Shown: positions 8,628 through 17,227, counted from the stretch's first letter. The stretch: 64,000 nt of DNA from Pseudomonas sp. ANT_H4 (GCF_008369295.1 NZ_VOBG01000008.1:1-64000); one strand, 5' to 3'. Numbers and translations are program-made. The notes: generated by a model from the sequence alone, not told the origin.

Positions 8628-9257
8628 TCAGGCCTCAACCATGAACGGCGTTGGATCGCCACAACCGACGCGGACCACTTCAGGCTCGCCATCGGCCAGG
8701 TTGATCACGGTAGACGCCTTGTTGCCGCCATAGCCGCCGTCGATGATCAGGTCGACGTGCTTTTCCAACAACCGGCGCATTTCGTAGGGGTCGTACAACG
8801 GCTCGGTTTCGCCGGGCAGGATCAGCGACACGCTCATCAGCGGCTCGCCCAACTCCGCCAGCAGCGCCAGGGCAATCGGATGTTCCGGCACCCTTAGGCC
8901 GATGGTGCGCTTCTTGGGATGCAGCAACAGGCGCGGCACTTCCCGCGTGGCGTTAAGAATAAACGTGTAAGGGCCCGGCGTGTGGGCCTTGAGCAGGCGG
9001 AAGGTGCCGGTGTCGACCTTGGCGAACAGCCCCAACTGCGACAAGTCACTGCAAATCAGCGCAAAATTGTGGTTTTTGTCCAGGTCACGCAAGCGTCTTA
9101 CTCGCTCAACCGCGCTTTTATCGCCGATCTGGCAGCCGATGGCGTAGGACGAGTCGGTGGGGTAGATCACCACACCACCGGCACGGATGATCTCCACGGC
9201 CTGTTTGATCAGGCGCGCTTGCGGGTTTTCCGGATGAATCTGGAAAAATTGACTCAC
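8628..9257 (-). CDS. yciO: Sua5/YciO/YrdC-family protein (YciO type)
   Basis: 209 residues with the YrdC/Sua5 fold: AGGVVIYPTDSSYAIGCQIG, then the nucleotide/tRNA-binding KNHNFALICSDLSQLG and the TPGPYTFIL loop, and KRTIGLRVPEHP. Relatives make threonylcarbamoyl-AMP for tRNA t6A, but YciO-type members are paralogues of TsaC whose physiological role is less certain. The start is GTG 9257, the first codon of the typical VSQFFQIHPENPQARLI opening. It overlaps no neighbour and is translationally coupled to scpA downstream. The PHP-domain gene lies just upstream, as in P. aeruginosa. Confidence 0.85.
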   Translation of the reverse strand: MSQFFQIHPENPQARLIKQAVEIIRAGGVVIYPTDSSYAIGCQIGDKSAVERVRRLRDLDKNHNFALICSDLSQLGLFAKVDTGTFRLLKAHTPGPYTFILNATREVPRLLLHPKKRTIGLRVPEHPIALALLAELGEPLMSVSLILPGETEPLYDPYEMRRLLEKHVDLIIDGGYGGNKASTVINLADGEPEVVRVGCGDPTPFMVEA

Positions 9258-9270
9258 GTTCTCTACCTGT

Positions 9271-10134
9271 TCAGACGGTGGCAATAATGGGGTCATGTTT
9301 GAAGCGACACCAAAGGGGCGGCAAATCTTCCGGGAGTGGGCGGTATTCGCCAATCTCGGACCAGCCGCCAGGGCCATGGAAATCACTGCCGGCGCTGACC
9401 AGCAGACCAAATTCGCGGGCAAGAATCGCCAGGCTGCCGACCTGTTCGGCAGGTTGATGCCCGTTGACCACTTCAATGGCGTGGCCGCCCGCTTGAATAT
9501 AGTCGCCAATCAGCTTGCGGCGCTTGCTGCGGGTGAAATCGTAATGCCAGGGATGTGCCAGGCTGACCCAGGCTCCGGCGGCACGCAGGGTGGCGACGGT
9601 GTCTTCGAGGGTCGGCCAGTGTTGCTTGACGTCCCCCAGTTTGCCCGCGCCCAGCCATTTGCGAAACGCCTCGGCGCGATCCTTTACAAAACCTTCACGT
9701 ACCATCCAGTCGGCAAAGTGCGGACGGGCCGGGGCGTTGCCACTGTCGCCCAGTTCCTGCTGGATGGCGCGGGCGCCTTCGAGGCCGTTGGGCATACCCT
9801 TGAGGGCCAGTTTGCGGCTTATTTCTTCGGACCGCAGCCAGCGGCCATCGTGCAGTTTGGCGATGGCCTCCACCAAAGGCGGCGCATTTACGTCAAAACC
9901 GTAGCCCAATACATGAATGGTTGCGCCGCCCCAGGTGCAGGACAATTCAACACCGTTGACCAGCTGCATCCCCAGGGCATTTGCCGCTGTACGGGCCTCT
10001 TCCAGGCCTTCGAGGGTGTCGTGGTCGGTCAATGACAAGACTCGCACGCCTTTTTCAAATGCACGTGCAACCAGTACCGCGGGGGCCAGGGCGCCGTCGG
10101 AAGCCGTGCTGTGGCAGTGCAAATCAACATTCAC
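9271..10134 (-). CDS. PHP-domain 5'-3' exonuclease (RNase AM/YciV type)
   Basis: 287 residues. The metal-binding PHP motifs are clear: VDLHCHSTASDG at the N-terminus, SLTDHDTLEG, LAHPWHYDF and a C-terminal GSDFHG. YciV (RNase AM) of E. coli degrades short RNA/DNA from the 5' end and removes 3'-phosphoadenosine 5'-phosphate. Start GTG 10134 puts the first PHP motif at residue 4, as in homologues, with GAGG about 13 bases upstream. A TTG at 10176 is in frame but has no ribosome site. It heads the yciO-scpA-scpB minus-strand cluster and is divergent from yciB. Confidence 0.85.
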   Translation of the reverse strand: MNVDLHCHSTASDGALAPAVLVARAFEKGVRVLSLTDHDTLEGLEEARTAANALGMQLVNGVELSCTWGGATIHVLGYGFDVNAPPLVEAIAKLHDGRWLRSEEISRKLALKGMPNGLEGARAIQQELGDSGNAPARPHFADWMVREGFVKDRAEAFRKWLGAGKLGDVKQHWPTLEDTVATLRAAGAWVSLAHPWHYDFTRSKRRKLIGDYIQAGGHAIEVVNGHQPAEQVGSLAILAREFGLLVSAGSDFHGPGGWSEIGEYRPLPEDLPPLWCRFKHDPIIATV

Positions 10135-10221
10135 GGGAGTGTGTAACCTCAAGTCAGCTGGCGCTTTCGCTACCAAGGATGTTTGTTATTATGCCGCCAC
10201 ATCCAGCTTCTGGCTCTTACT

Positions 10222-10818
10222 GTGAAACAATTCATCGACTTCATCCCGCTGTTGCTGTTTTTCATCGTTTACAAACTCGACCCTCGGGCCATCGATATCG
10301 GCGGCCATGAGCTGTCGTTTGGTGGCATCTACAGCGCCACGGCGATGCTGATCATCAGTTCCCTGGTGGTCTACGGTGCGATCTTCATCTCTCAGCGCAA
10401 GCTGGAAAAAAGCCAGTGGCTGACCCTGATCGCCTGCCTGGTCTTCGGCAGCCTGACCCTGGCCTTCCACAGCGAAACCTTCCTTAAGTGGAAAGCCCCG
10501 GTGGTCAACTGGCTGTTCGCCCTGGCCTTTATTGGCAGCCACTTCATAGGCGATCGCCTGCTGATCAAGCGGATCATGGGCCACGCGCTGAGCTTGCCAG
10601 AGCCTATCTGGGTCCGCCTGAACATCGCCTGGGTCGTCTTTTTCCTGTTCTGCGGTGCGGCCAACCTGTTTGTCGCCTTTACCTTCCAGAACTACTGGGT
10701 CGACTTCAAGGTATTCGGCAGCCTGGGCATGACCGTGCTGTTCCTGGTCGCCCAAGGCATCTACCTGTCCCGTCACCTGCATGACACCGACCCTACCACG
10801 CCAAAAACCGAGGACTGA
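10222..10818 (+). CDS. yciB: YciB/IspZ-family inner-membrane septation protein
   Basis: 198 residues starting at GTG 10222 ([20 protein letters not shown]), the normal YciB opening. There are about five transmembrane segments, with conserved [17 protein letters not shown] and [16 protein letters not shown]. YciB acts in cell-envelope synthesis and septation in enterics and Shigella. The next gene (YciI-like) begins one base after the stop, so the two form an operon. An upstream ATG-like start at 10183 would add a segment unlike the family. Confidence 0.9.
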   Translation: MKQFIDFIPLLLFFIVYKLDPRAIDIGGHELSFGGIYSATAMLIISSLVVYGAIFISQRKLEKSQWLTLIACLVFGSLTLAFHSETFLKWKAPVVNWLFALAFIGSHFIGDRLLIKRIMGHALSLPEPIWVRLNIAWVVFFLFCGAANLFVAFTFQNYWVDFKVFGSLGMTVLFLVAQGIYLSRHLHDTDPTTPKTED

Positions 10819-10819
10819 C

Positions 10820-11119
10820 ATGCTCTACGCCATTATTGCCACCGACGTTGCCAACTCGCTGGAGAAACGCCTGGCCACTCGCCCAGCCCACGTCGAGCGC
10901 CTCAAGCAGCTGCAAGCCGAAGGGCGCGTGGTGCTTGCCGGTCCTCATCCGGCCGTCGACAGCAATGATCCGGGAGATGCCGGATTCAGCGGCAGCCTGA
11001 TCGTGGCCGAGTTCCCATCCCAGGCAGATGCACAAGCCTGGGCCGAGGCTGACCCGTATGTGGCGGCGGGCGTGTATGCCAATGTAGTGGTCAAACCGTT
11101 CAAGCAAGTCCTGCCTTGA
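10820..11119 (+). CDS. yciI: YciI-like protein
   Basis: 99 residues, beginning [18 protein letters not shown]. This is the YciI/YCII ferredoxin-like fold with the motif [22 protein letters not shown] (His and Asp proposed for activity in the family), ending in [17 protein letters not shown]. The biochemical role is not established. Tight coupling to yciB mirrors the E. coli and P. aeruginosa order. Confidence 0.9.
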   Translation: MLYAIIATDVANSLEKRLATRPAHVERLKQLQAEGRVVLAGPHPAVDSNDPGDAGFSGSLIVAEFPSQADAQAWAEADPYVAAGVYANVVVKPFKQVLP

Positions 11120-11224
11120 TTGCGTTGCGCTGAACCTATTGGGTTCGGCGCACTCCTAATCGCTCATTATTCTCGGTAACCTGCCGACAACGTTCTGAAT
11201 ATTCGTGTGGAATCAGGAGTTCCG

Positions 11225-11647
11225 ATGCGCTTACGTCAGTTGTGTCTGTTGGCAGTGTTAATGATCGGGGCTACGGCCCACGCTGAAGAAACCTCGAACA
11301 CCGGCAGTTCTACGCCCCTGTCCTTGAGTGCCGGCAGCCAGATCACCGAGTTGCAGCAACGCTTGAAAGAAAGCGAACGTCTGCGTGCAGAACTAAGCAA
11401 GCAATTGCAAGGCACTGAATTGAAAGGCACCGACGCGGCACGGGAAAGTGCCCAGTTGAGTCGGCTGCGCCAGGACAACCAGCGCCTGGCCCAACAGCTC
11501 AAGGAAGCACAGACCGGCGCTCTGCCGCGCTGGCTCACCGAGCAGCAGCAATGGTTCGTTACAGGTGCAGGAGTAGCGCTGATCGCCCTGCTGTGCGGTA
11601 TCTTCGCCAGTGGCGGGCATCGGCGTCGTCGACAATGGCTAAATTGA
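11225..11647 (+). CDS. Coiled-coil membrane-anchored envelope protein (YgiM-like without SH3)
   Basis: 140 residues. A signal peptide (cleavage near AHA-EE, about residue 20) is followed by a coiled coil rich in Gln, Glu, Leu and Arg (about residues 40-100), then a C-terminal transmembrane helix (WFVTGAGVALIALLCGIFAS) and a basic tail GGHRRRRQWL. The layout resembles the C-terminal half of YgiM/TIGR04211 SH3-and-anchor proteins, but no SH3 domain is present. It ends 7 bases before cpxR and is likely in the same transcript, so a role in envelope sensing is plausible but unproven. ATG 11225 has an AGGAG site. Confidence 0.65.
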   Translation: MRLRQLCLLAVLMIGATAHAEETSNTGSSTPLSLSAGSQITELQQRLKESERLRAELSKQLQGTELKGTDAARESAQLSRLRQDNQRLAQQLKEAQTGALPRWLTEQQQWFVTGAGVALIALLCGIFASGGHRRRRQWLN

Positions 11648-11654
11648 GTGAGTC

Positions 11655-12332
11655 ATGAGCGAGCTGTTACTGATAGATGATGACCAGGAGCTCTGTGAGC
11701 TGCTGACCAGTTGGTTGAGCCAGGAAGGTTTCCAGGTGCGCGCCTGCCATGACGGCTTGAGCGCACGCAAGGCCTTGGCCGAAGCAGCTCCCGCTGCTGT
11801 AGTGCTCGATGTGATGCTGCCAGACGGCAGTGGCCTGGAATTGCTCAAGCAATTGCGCAGTGACCACCCGGAGCTGCCGGTTCTGATGCTGTCGGCCCGT
11901 GGCGAACCCCTGGACCGGATTCTCGGCCTGGAACTGGGCGCCGATGATTACCTGGCCAAGCCCTGCGACCCGCGCGAGCTGACCGCGCGCCTGCGCGCCG
12001 TGTTGCGCCGCAGCCACCCGACAGCCGTGTCGACGCAGCTGGAATTGGGCGACCTGTGTTTCAGCCCGGTGCGTGGTGTGGTCACCATCGACGAACAGGA
12101 ATTCACCCTCACCGTCTCCGAAAGCCGCCTGCTGGAAGCCTTGATGCGCCAGCCCGGCGCCCCCCTGGACAAGCAGGAACTGGCGCAAATCGCCCTGGGT
12201 CGCAAGCTGACCCTGTACGACCGCAGCCTGGACATGCACGTCAGCAACCTGCGCAAGAAGATCGGCCCGCACCCTGACGGCCGGCCACGGATCGTGGCGC
12301 TGCGCAGCCGCGGGTACTACTACAGCCTCTGA
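11655..12332 (+). CDS. cpxR: CpxR-like OmpR-family response regulator
   Basis: 225 residues. Receiver domain (residues 1-115) has the acidic pocket IDDDQE, phospho-acceptor in VVLDVMLPDGSG, switch Ser in MLSARG and Lys in DYLAKPCDPREL. The C-terminal winged helix holds LTLYDRSLDMHVSNLRKKIG and ends LRSRGYYYSL, close to E. coli CpxR (LTPFDRAIDMHISNLRRKL). Its neighbours are a CpxP-like gene and a CpxA-type kinase, and a GTAAA-type direct repeat lies just downstream. Predicted to control envelope protein-stress genes. Confidence 0.88.
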   Translation: MSELLLIDDDQELCELLTSWLSQEGFQVRACHDGLSARKALAEAAPAAVVLDVMLPDGSGLELLKQLRSDHPELPVLMLSARGEPLDRILGLELGADDYLAKPCDPRELTARLRAVLRRSHPTAVSTQLELGDLCFSPVRGVVTIDEQEFTLTVSESRLLEALMRQPGAPLDKQELAQIALGRKLTLYDRSLDMHVSNLRKKIGPHPDGRPRIVALRSRGYYYSL

Positions 12333-12382
12333 GCCTGTGGCAGCCTCTGCGCAGAGTTTTGTCAGCTTCCACCAAAATCGTC

Positions 12383-12398
12383 TTTACTCAAGCTTTAC
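12383..12398 (-). promoter_or_regulatory. Candidate CpxR box (GTAAA-N6-GTAAA)
   Basis: On the minus strand, two GTAAA pentamers are separated by six bases, 82 bases upstream of the CpxP-like start. E. coli CpxR recognises GTAAA direct repeats with a 5-8 base gap. Its position between cpxR and the CpxP-like gene fits autoregulated expression of the latter. Confidence 0.55.
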
Positions 12399-12479
12399 CC
12401 TCCCCTGACCGCCGCTGACCTTGATCTCCTTAATCTACTCACATCCGGACTCACCGGAATCGAGACAAGGAGAAACACC

Positions 12480-12944
12480 ATGCGCAAGACCCTTATCGCT
12501 CTGATGTTCGCTGCAGCCCTGCCTACCGTTGCCCTGGCAGCCATGCCAGAAGGTCCACGCTCGATGGGTGGTCCTGAAGGCCACATGATGGGCGGCCCGG
12601 GCCACGGCGGCGAACACCGCATGCGCGGCAAAGGCGGTCCCTTCAGCCAGTTGGACCTGAGCCGTGAACAGCGCCAGCAGATCGGCAAATTGATGGGCGA
12701 ACAGCGTGAAGGTCGCCAGCAACTGGTCAAGAAGTACCTGGACAAACTCCCGGCCGCTGACCAGAAAGCCATGAAAGACGAAATGGCTGCCGCCAAGCAG
12801 AAAACCCAGACCGACATCCGCGCCGTGCTCAAACCCGATCAACAGAAGAAATTCGACGAGATCGTCAAGAAGCAAACCGAGCGCCGCGCCGAGTGGAAGG
12901 AATTCCAGGCCTGGAAAGCACAACAACCGCAAAAAGCGCAATAA
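12480..12944 (+). CDS. CpxP/Spy-like periplasmic protein with Met/His-rich segment
   Basis: 154 residues. A signal peptide ends near VALA-AM. Residues about 22-52 are rich in Gly, Met and His (GHMMGGPGHGGEHRM), suggesting metal binding. A helical LTXXQ-type domain follows (FSQLDLSREQRQQIGKLMGE, then VLKPDQQKKFDEIV). CpxP/Spy proteins are periplasmic chaperones, and CpxP also restrains the CpxA kinase. It sits between cpxR and cpxA with a CpxR box upstream. ATG 12480 has an AAGGAG site. Similarity to CpxP proper is low, so CpxP-like is safer than cpxP. Confidence 0.8.
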   Translation: MRKTLIALMFAAALPTVALAAMPEGPRSMGGPEGHMMGGPGHGGEHRMRGKGGPFSQLDLSREQRQQIGKLMGEQREGRQQLVKKYLDKLPAADQKAMKDEMAAAKQKTQTDIRAVLKPDQQKKFDEIVKKQTERRAEWKEFQAWKAQQPQKAQ

Positions 12945-12960
12945 TGCGTTAGCTCCACCT

Positions 12961-12998
12961 CCCAGCTCAGTGGCCCGTGCCGCTGGGCTTTTCCTGTT
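12961..12998 (+). terminator. Hairpin with T-rich tail, attenuator-like
   Basis: CCCAGC / GCTGGG arms (12961-12966 and 12982-12987) are followed by a T-rich tail, between the CpxP-like gene and cpxA. It could cut read-through so that the periplasmic protein exceeds the kinase. Confidence 0.5.
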
Positions 12999-13010
12999 TG
13001 AGGGTTCCCT

Positions 13011-14354
13011 GTGCGTTCATTGTTCTGGCGCATCCTTGCCAGCTTCTGGCTGGCCATCGCCCTGGTTGCCGGGTTGTCGATCCTGCTTGGGCACATGCTC
13101 AACCAGGACGCCTGGATTCTCAGCCGTCACCCCGGCCTCAATAATCTGGCCGAAGAGTGGACCCAGCTCTACGAATCCCAGGGCGAGAACGCCGCCCAGA
13201 ACATGCTGCAACAGCGCAAGCGCCAGTACCACATTGACGTGCAAGTGCTTAACGAGAGCGGCGAACCGGTGGTACGCGGCACCTTCCCACGCCGGGCCGC
13301 CGCCTTTGAAGCACGACAGAGTGACAGACAGGACGGTCACCTGCCCTGGCGCCGCCTGACGGCGGAGTACACCAGTGCGAAAACCGGCGACACCTACCTG
13401 CTGATCTACCGCATCCCCAACCCGGAACTCGACGCCTGGCACCGCAGCAGCCTGCTCTGGCCCCTGAGCGCACTAGCGATTGCCTTGGTGGTGTTGACCC
13501 TATTCAGCCTGCTGGTGACGCTGTCCATCACCCGCCCGCTGAGCCGTCTGCGAGGTGCGGTCCACGACTTGGGCCAGGCCACCTACCAGCAAAACAGCCT
13601 GGCGAAATTGGCTAACCGTCGAGATGAATTCGGTGTTCTAGCCACCGATTTCAACCGCATGGGCGCCCGCCTGCAAAGCCTGATCGGCAGCCAACGCCAG
13701 TTGCTTCGGGACGTGTCCCATGAACTTCGTTCACCCCTGGCGCGCCTGCGTATCGCCCTGGCCTTGGCCGAGCGGGCCACTCCCGAAGCGCGGGAGAAAC
13801 TCTGGCCGCGACTGACCCGCGAGTGCGACCGTCTCGAAGCCTTGATCAGCGAGATCCTGGTACTGGCCCGGGTCGATGCCGACAACGCCAGCGCAGAAGA
13901 CATCGACCTCAACCTGCTGCTCAAGACCCTGCAAAAAGACGCCCAACTGGGAGCTCCCGATCAGCAGATACAGCTCGACGTTGAAGCAAACCTGCAACTC
14001 AAGGGCTGGCCAACCATGATCGAACGGGCGCTGGACAACCTGCTGCGCAATGCCCAGCGCTTCAACCCGGCCGGCCGGCCGATTGAAATGCAGGCCCAAC
14101 GCCAGGGCGAGCGCATTGTGATCAGCGTGCGCGACCATGGGCCGGGGGTTGAGGCCAAATACCTGAGCCAGTTGGGCGAACCGTTCTATCGTGCGCCGGG
14201 GCAAACCGCCCAGGGCCACGGCCTGGGACTTGCCATCGCCCGCCGCGCTGCCGAACGCCACGGTGGCAACCTGATCCTGGCCAATCATCCCGAGGGCGGT
14301 TTTATCGCCAACCTGGATTTACCGCTGGTGCCGGGGGTTGCCGTACAGCCCTAG
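13011..14354 (+). CDS. cpxA: CpxA-like sensor histidine kinase
   Basis: 447 residues, starting at GTG 13011 with GAGGG upstream. An N-terminal transmembrane helix, a periplasmic region (about 35-150), a second transmembrane helix and HAMP (ITRPLSRLRGAVHDL) are followed by the H box RDVSHELRSPLARLR, N box NLLRNAQRFNP, G1 DHGPGVEAKYL and G2 GHGLGLAIARRA. Gene order cpxR, periplasmic LTXXQ gene, cpxA is the usual Pseudomonas arrangement. It presumably senses envelope stress and phosphorylates the CpxR-like regulator. The C-terminus is complete. Confidence 0.87.
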   Translation: MRSLFWRILASFWLAIALVAGLSILLGHMLNQDAWILSRHPGLNNLAEEWTQLYESQGENAAQNMLQQRKRQYHIDVQVLNESGEPVVRGTFPRRAAAFEARQSDRQDGHLPWRRLTAEYTSAKTGDTYLLIYRIPNPELDAWHRSSLLWPLSALAIALVVLTLFSLLVTLSITRPLSRLRGAVHDLGQATYQQNSLAKLANRRDEFGVLATDFNRMGARLQSLIGSQRQLLRDVSHELRSPLARLRIALALAERATPEAREKLWPRLTRECDRLEALISEILVLARVDADNASAEDIDLNLLLKTLQKDAQLGAPDQQIQLDVEANLQLKGWPTMIERALDNLLRNAQRFNPAGRPIEMQAQRQGERIVISVRDHGPGVEAKYLSQLGEPFYRAPGQTAQGHGLGLAIARRAAERHGGNLILANHPEGGFIANLDLPLVPGVAVQP

Positions 14355-14368
14355 GAGTCTTCTATGAT

Positions 14369-14390
14369 GGCCCTTCGCATAAGGAGGGCC
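14369..14390 (+). promoter_or_regulatory. Hairpin that could sequester the ribosome site
   Basis: GGCCCT / AGGGCC arms flank a loop holding part of the AAGGAGG ribosome site, 4 bases before ATG 14395. Closure would block translation of the CoA-transferase gene. A structural prediction only. Confidence 0.35.
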
Positions 14391-14394
14391 TTTG

Positions 14395-15744
14395 ATGACT
14401 GATCTGCTCACATCCATCCAAGCCGCACTCGATCTGCCACTCACCCCGCTGACCTTCACCGAGGCCGGCGCCCTGCCCTCGACCTTTGCCGTCACCCAAC
14501 TTGCCAGCGCATGTGTGGGCGCAACGGGCCAGGCCATTGCCCAGCTTCTGCTGCAACAAACCGGTCGCTTGCCCACGGTCTCAGTGGACCGGCGCCTCAC
14601 TTCATTCTGGTTTTCCAGCTCCCTGCGCCCCGACGGTTGGAAAGTGCCACCGCTGTGGGACCCGATTGCCGGCGACTACGCCAGCGCCGATGGCTGGATT
14701 CGCCTGCACACCAACGCGCCGCACCATCGTGCTGCGGCCGAACGGGTGCTGGGGCAAGTGACGGATCGTGCGGCGATGGCGCTCAAGGTTGTGCAATGGA
14801 ACGCTGCCGAACTGGAACAAGCGATTGTCGATGCTGGTGGCTGCGCGGCGCAGATGCGCTCCTCGCAGGCCTGGCAGGCTCACCCCCAGGGCCTGGCGGT
14901 CAATCAGGAACCGTTGATCCGGCGCCAGGTCTTTGATCGCGTCAGCGAAGAAACCTGGCTCGGCTCCGTGGCACGGCCACTGACGGGGATCAAGGTCCTG
15001 GACCTGACCCGTGTGCTGGCCGGCCCCACTGCCAGTCGCTTTCTCGCAGGCCTGGGTGCCGACGTGCTGCGCATCGACTCGCCCGACTGGAATGAGCCGG
15101 GGGTGGTACCGGAAATGACCCTGGGCAAGCGCTGCGCTCGCCTGAACCTGAAGCAAAGCGACGACCGTGCTGTTTTTGAAGACTTGCTCAAGCAGGCCGA
15201 CATTCTGGTGCATGGATACCGTGCCGATGCTCTGGAACAATTGGGTTACACCTGTGTCGAGCTGCAACGAATCGCCCCCGGCCTGATCGACGTCAGCCTT
15301 AACGCCTACGGCTGGACCGGCCCGTGGCGCAATCGCCGGGGCTTTGACAGCCTGGTGCAGATGAGCAGCGGCATCGCCGAGGCTGGGATGCAGTGGCAAC
15401 AGACGGACAAACCGGTGCCGCTGCCCTTGCAGGCGCTGGACCATGCCACCGGTTATTTGATGGCGGCCGCGGCGATACAGGCGCTGGCCGAGCGCTTGAA
15501 ATCAGGGCGTAGCGGTTCGGCGCGATTGTCACTGGCGCGCACGGCGAAGCTGTTGGTGGACGCGGGACAAGTCTCTGAGCAACCACCGCTGAGACCCGAA
15601 GAACCGGCAGACCAGGGCTTGGTGGTGGAACAAACAGCCTGGGGCCCCGCCCATCGGTTACTGGCGCCGGTGAATATCAATGGGACACCGTTGCAGTGGG
15701 ATTTGCCGGCTGGGGAATTGGGGGCACATCGGCCTCAGTGGTGA
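14395..15744 (+). CDS. CaiB/BaiF-family (class III) CoA-transferase
   Basis: 449 residues. The C-terminal half holds the family signature GIKVLDLTRVLAGPTASRFL, GLGADVLRID and LGKRCARLNLK, then LIDVSLNAYGWTGPW and the downstream MSSGIAEAG region. The N-terminal 190 residues are unusual for the family and partly resemble a second, degenerate transferase lobe (SSSLRPDGWKVPPLWDPIAG). Class III enzymes move CoA between carboxylic acids; the substrates here are not identifiable. ATG 14395 follows AAGGAGG; a TTG at 14392 overlaps it and is less likely. The gene is convergent with the antiporter to its right. Confidence 0.8.
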   Translation: MTDLLTSIQAALDLPLTPLTFTEAGALPSTFAVTQLASACVGATGQAIAQLLLQQTGRLPTVSVDRRLTSFWFSSSLRPDGWKVPPLWDPIAGDYASADGWIRLHTNAPHHRAAAERVLGQVTDRAAMALKVVQWNAAELEQAIVDAGGCAAQMRSSQAWQAHPQGLAVNQEPLIRRQVFDRVSEETWLGSVARPLTGIKVLDLTRVLAGPTASRFLAGLGADVLRIDSPDWNEPGVVPEMTLGKRCARLNLKQSDDRAVFEDLLKQADILVHGYRADALEQLGYTCVELQRIAPGLIDVSLNAYGWTGPWRNRRGFDSLVQMSSGIAEAGMQWQQTDKPVPLPLQALDHATGYLMAAAAIQALAERLKSGRSGSARLSLARTAKLLVDAGQVSEQPPLRPEEPADQGLVVEQTAWGPAHRLLAPVNINGTPLQWDLPAGELGAHRPQW

Positions 15745-15799
15745 TCTTCAGATCGCTATCGCATCAGGCGTACGTCGGCCGATATGCCAACTTGCACCT

Positions 15800-17227
15800 T
15801 CACAACGACAACACCCCGCTGTACAGCCCATACGCGGCCAGGCTCGCCCCGGCAATCACACAGACGAAAATGCCTTTTTCCACATGGGTAAACAAGGGCT
15901 CACCCTGCTCTCGCTTGGCCTGGGCGAACAAAATCACCCCCGGCGCATACAGCAGCGCCGACAACAGCAAGTACTTCAAGCCGCCGGCGTAGAGCAGCCA
16001 CACCGCATAGCCCAAGGCGATCATGCCGATCAGCAGGTCCTTGACTCGCTCGCCCTGGGCACCTTCGTAGGTTTCGCCACGAGTACTGAGCAGCACCGAA
16101 TAGGCTGCCGACCACAAATACGGTACCAGGATCATCGACGAAGCCAGGTAAATCAGGGTGGTGTAGGTGCTTTCGGAAAACAGGGTGATCACCAGGAATA
16201 TCTGGATCATCAAGTTAGTCAGCCACAGTGCATTGACCGGCACATGGTTGGCGTTTTCCTTTTTCAGGAACGCCGGCATCGTCTTGTCATGGGCGGTGGC
16301 ATAGAGGATTTCCGCGCAGAGCAAGGCCCAGGAAAGCAACGCTCCAAGCAGGGAAACCGCCAGGCCGATGCTGATCAACAGCGCACCCCACGGGCCGACG
16401 ATATGCTCCAGCACACCGGCCAGGGACGGGTTCTGCAAACTGGCCAGCTCCGGCTGGTTCATGATCCCCAGGGACAACAGGTTGACCAGCACCAGCAGCA
16501 CCAACACCCCGAAAAATCCGATCACCGTGGCCCGACCGACGTCCGAGCGTTTCTCGGCCCGCGCCGAGTAGACACTGGCGCCCTCGATACCGATAAACAC
16601 AAACACGGTGACCAGCATCATGTTGCGCACTTGGTCGACGACACTGCCAAGACTCGGGTTGCTCAGGCCCCAGATGTCGCGGGTGAAGATCTCGGCCTTG
16701 AACCCCACGGCGGCGATGACGATAAACATCAGCAGCGGCACGATCTTCGCCACGGTGGTCACCAGGTTGATGAACGCGGCTTCCTTAATGCCACGCAGTA
16801 CCAGGAAATGCACGGCCCACAGCAACAGCGAGGCGCAGCCGATGGCCACTGGCGTATTGCCCTGGCCGAACACCGGAAAAAAGTAGCCCAGGGTGCTGAA
16901 CAGCAGCACGAAGTAACCAACGTTGCCCATCCACGCACTGATCCAGTAACCCCAGGCAGACGAGAAACCTATGTAATCGCCAAAGCCGGCCTTGGCGTAG
17001 GCATAGACCCCGGAATCCAGATGGGGCTGACGGTTGGCGAGGGTCTGGAAGACAAAGGCCAGGGTCAACATGCCCACGGCGGTGATTGCCCAGCCGATCA
17101 GTACCGCACCGACTTCCGCCCGCGCCGCCATGTTCTGCGGCAAGGAGAAAATCCCGCCGCCGATCATCGAACCCACCACTAGAGCGATCAATGCGCCTAG
17201 TCGTAGTTTTTGTGCCGGTTGCGACAT
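15800..17227 (-). CDS. ArcD-type arginine/ornithine antiporter (second copy)
   Basis: 475 residues with about 12-13 transmembrane helices and the basic amino-acid antiporter signature LRLGALIALVVGSMIGGGIF, then YAYAKAGFGDYIGFSSAWGYW and SRAEKRSDVG-like SARAEKRSDVG. It is very similar along its whole length to the plus-strand ArcD at 17678, so the two are tandem-divergent paralogues. ATG 17227 has an AGGAG site 6 bases upstream. An Anr/FNR-like box at 17286-17299 lies upstream. Exchange of arginine, ornithine, lysine or another basic amino acid is predicted; the exact substrate is not clear. Confidence 0.85.
   Translation of the reverse strand: MSQPAQKLRLGALIALVVGSMIGGGIFSLPQNMAARAEVGAVLIGWAITAVGMLTLAFVFQTLANRQPHLDSGVYAYAKAGFGDYIGFSSAWGYWISAWMGNVGYFVLLFSTLGYFFPVFGQGNTPVAIGCASLLLWAVHFLVLRGIKEAAFINLVTTVAKIVPLLMFIVIAAVGFKAEIFTRDIWGLSNPSLGSVVDQVRNMMLVTVFVFIGIEGASVYSARAEKRSDVGRATVIGFFGVLVLLVLVNLLSLGIMNQPELASLQNPSLAGVLEHIVGPWGALLISIGLAVSLLGALLSWALLCAEILYATAHDKTMPAFLKKENANHVPVNALWLTNLMIQIFLVITLFSESTYTTLIYLASSMILVPYLWSAAYSVLLSTRGETYEGAQGERVKDLLIGMIALGYAVWLLYAGGLKYLLLSALLYAPGVILFAQAKREQGEPLFTHVEKGIFVCVIAGASLAAYGLYSGVLSL

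Noticed and set aside
15680..17182. Plus-strand open frame (500 codons) opposite the second antiporter
   Set aside because: Rich in Gln/His with no hydrophobic core or motifs; a shadow of the antiporter gene.
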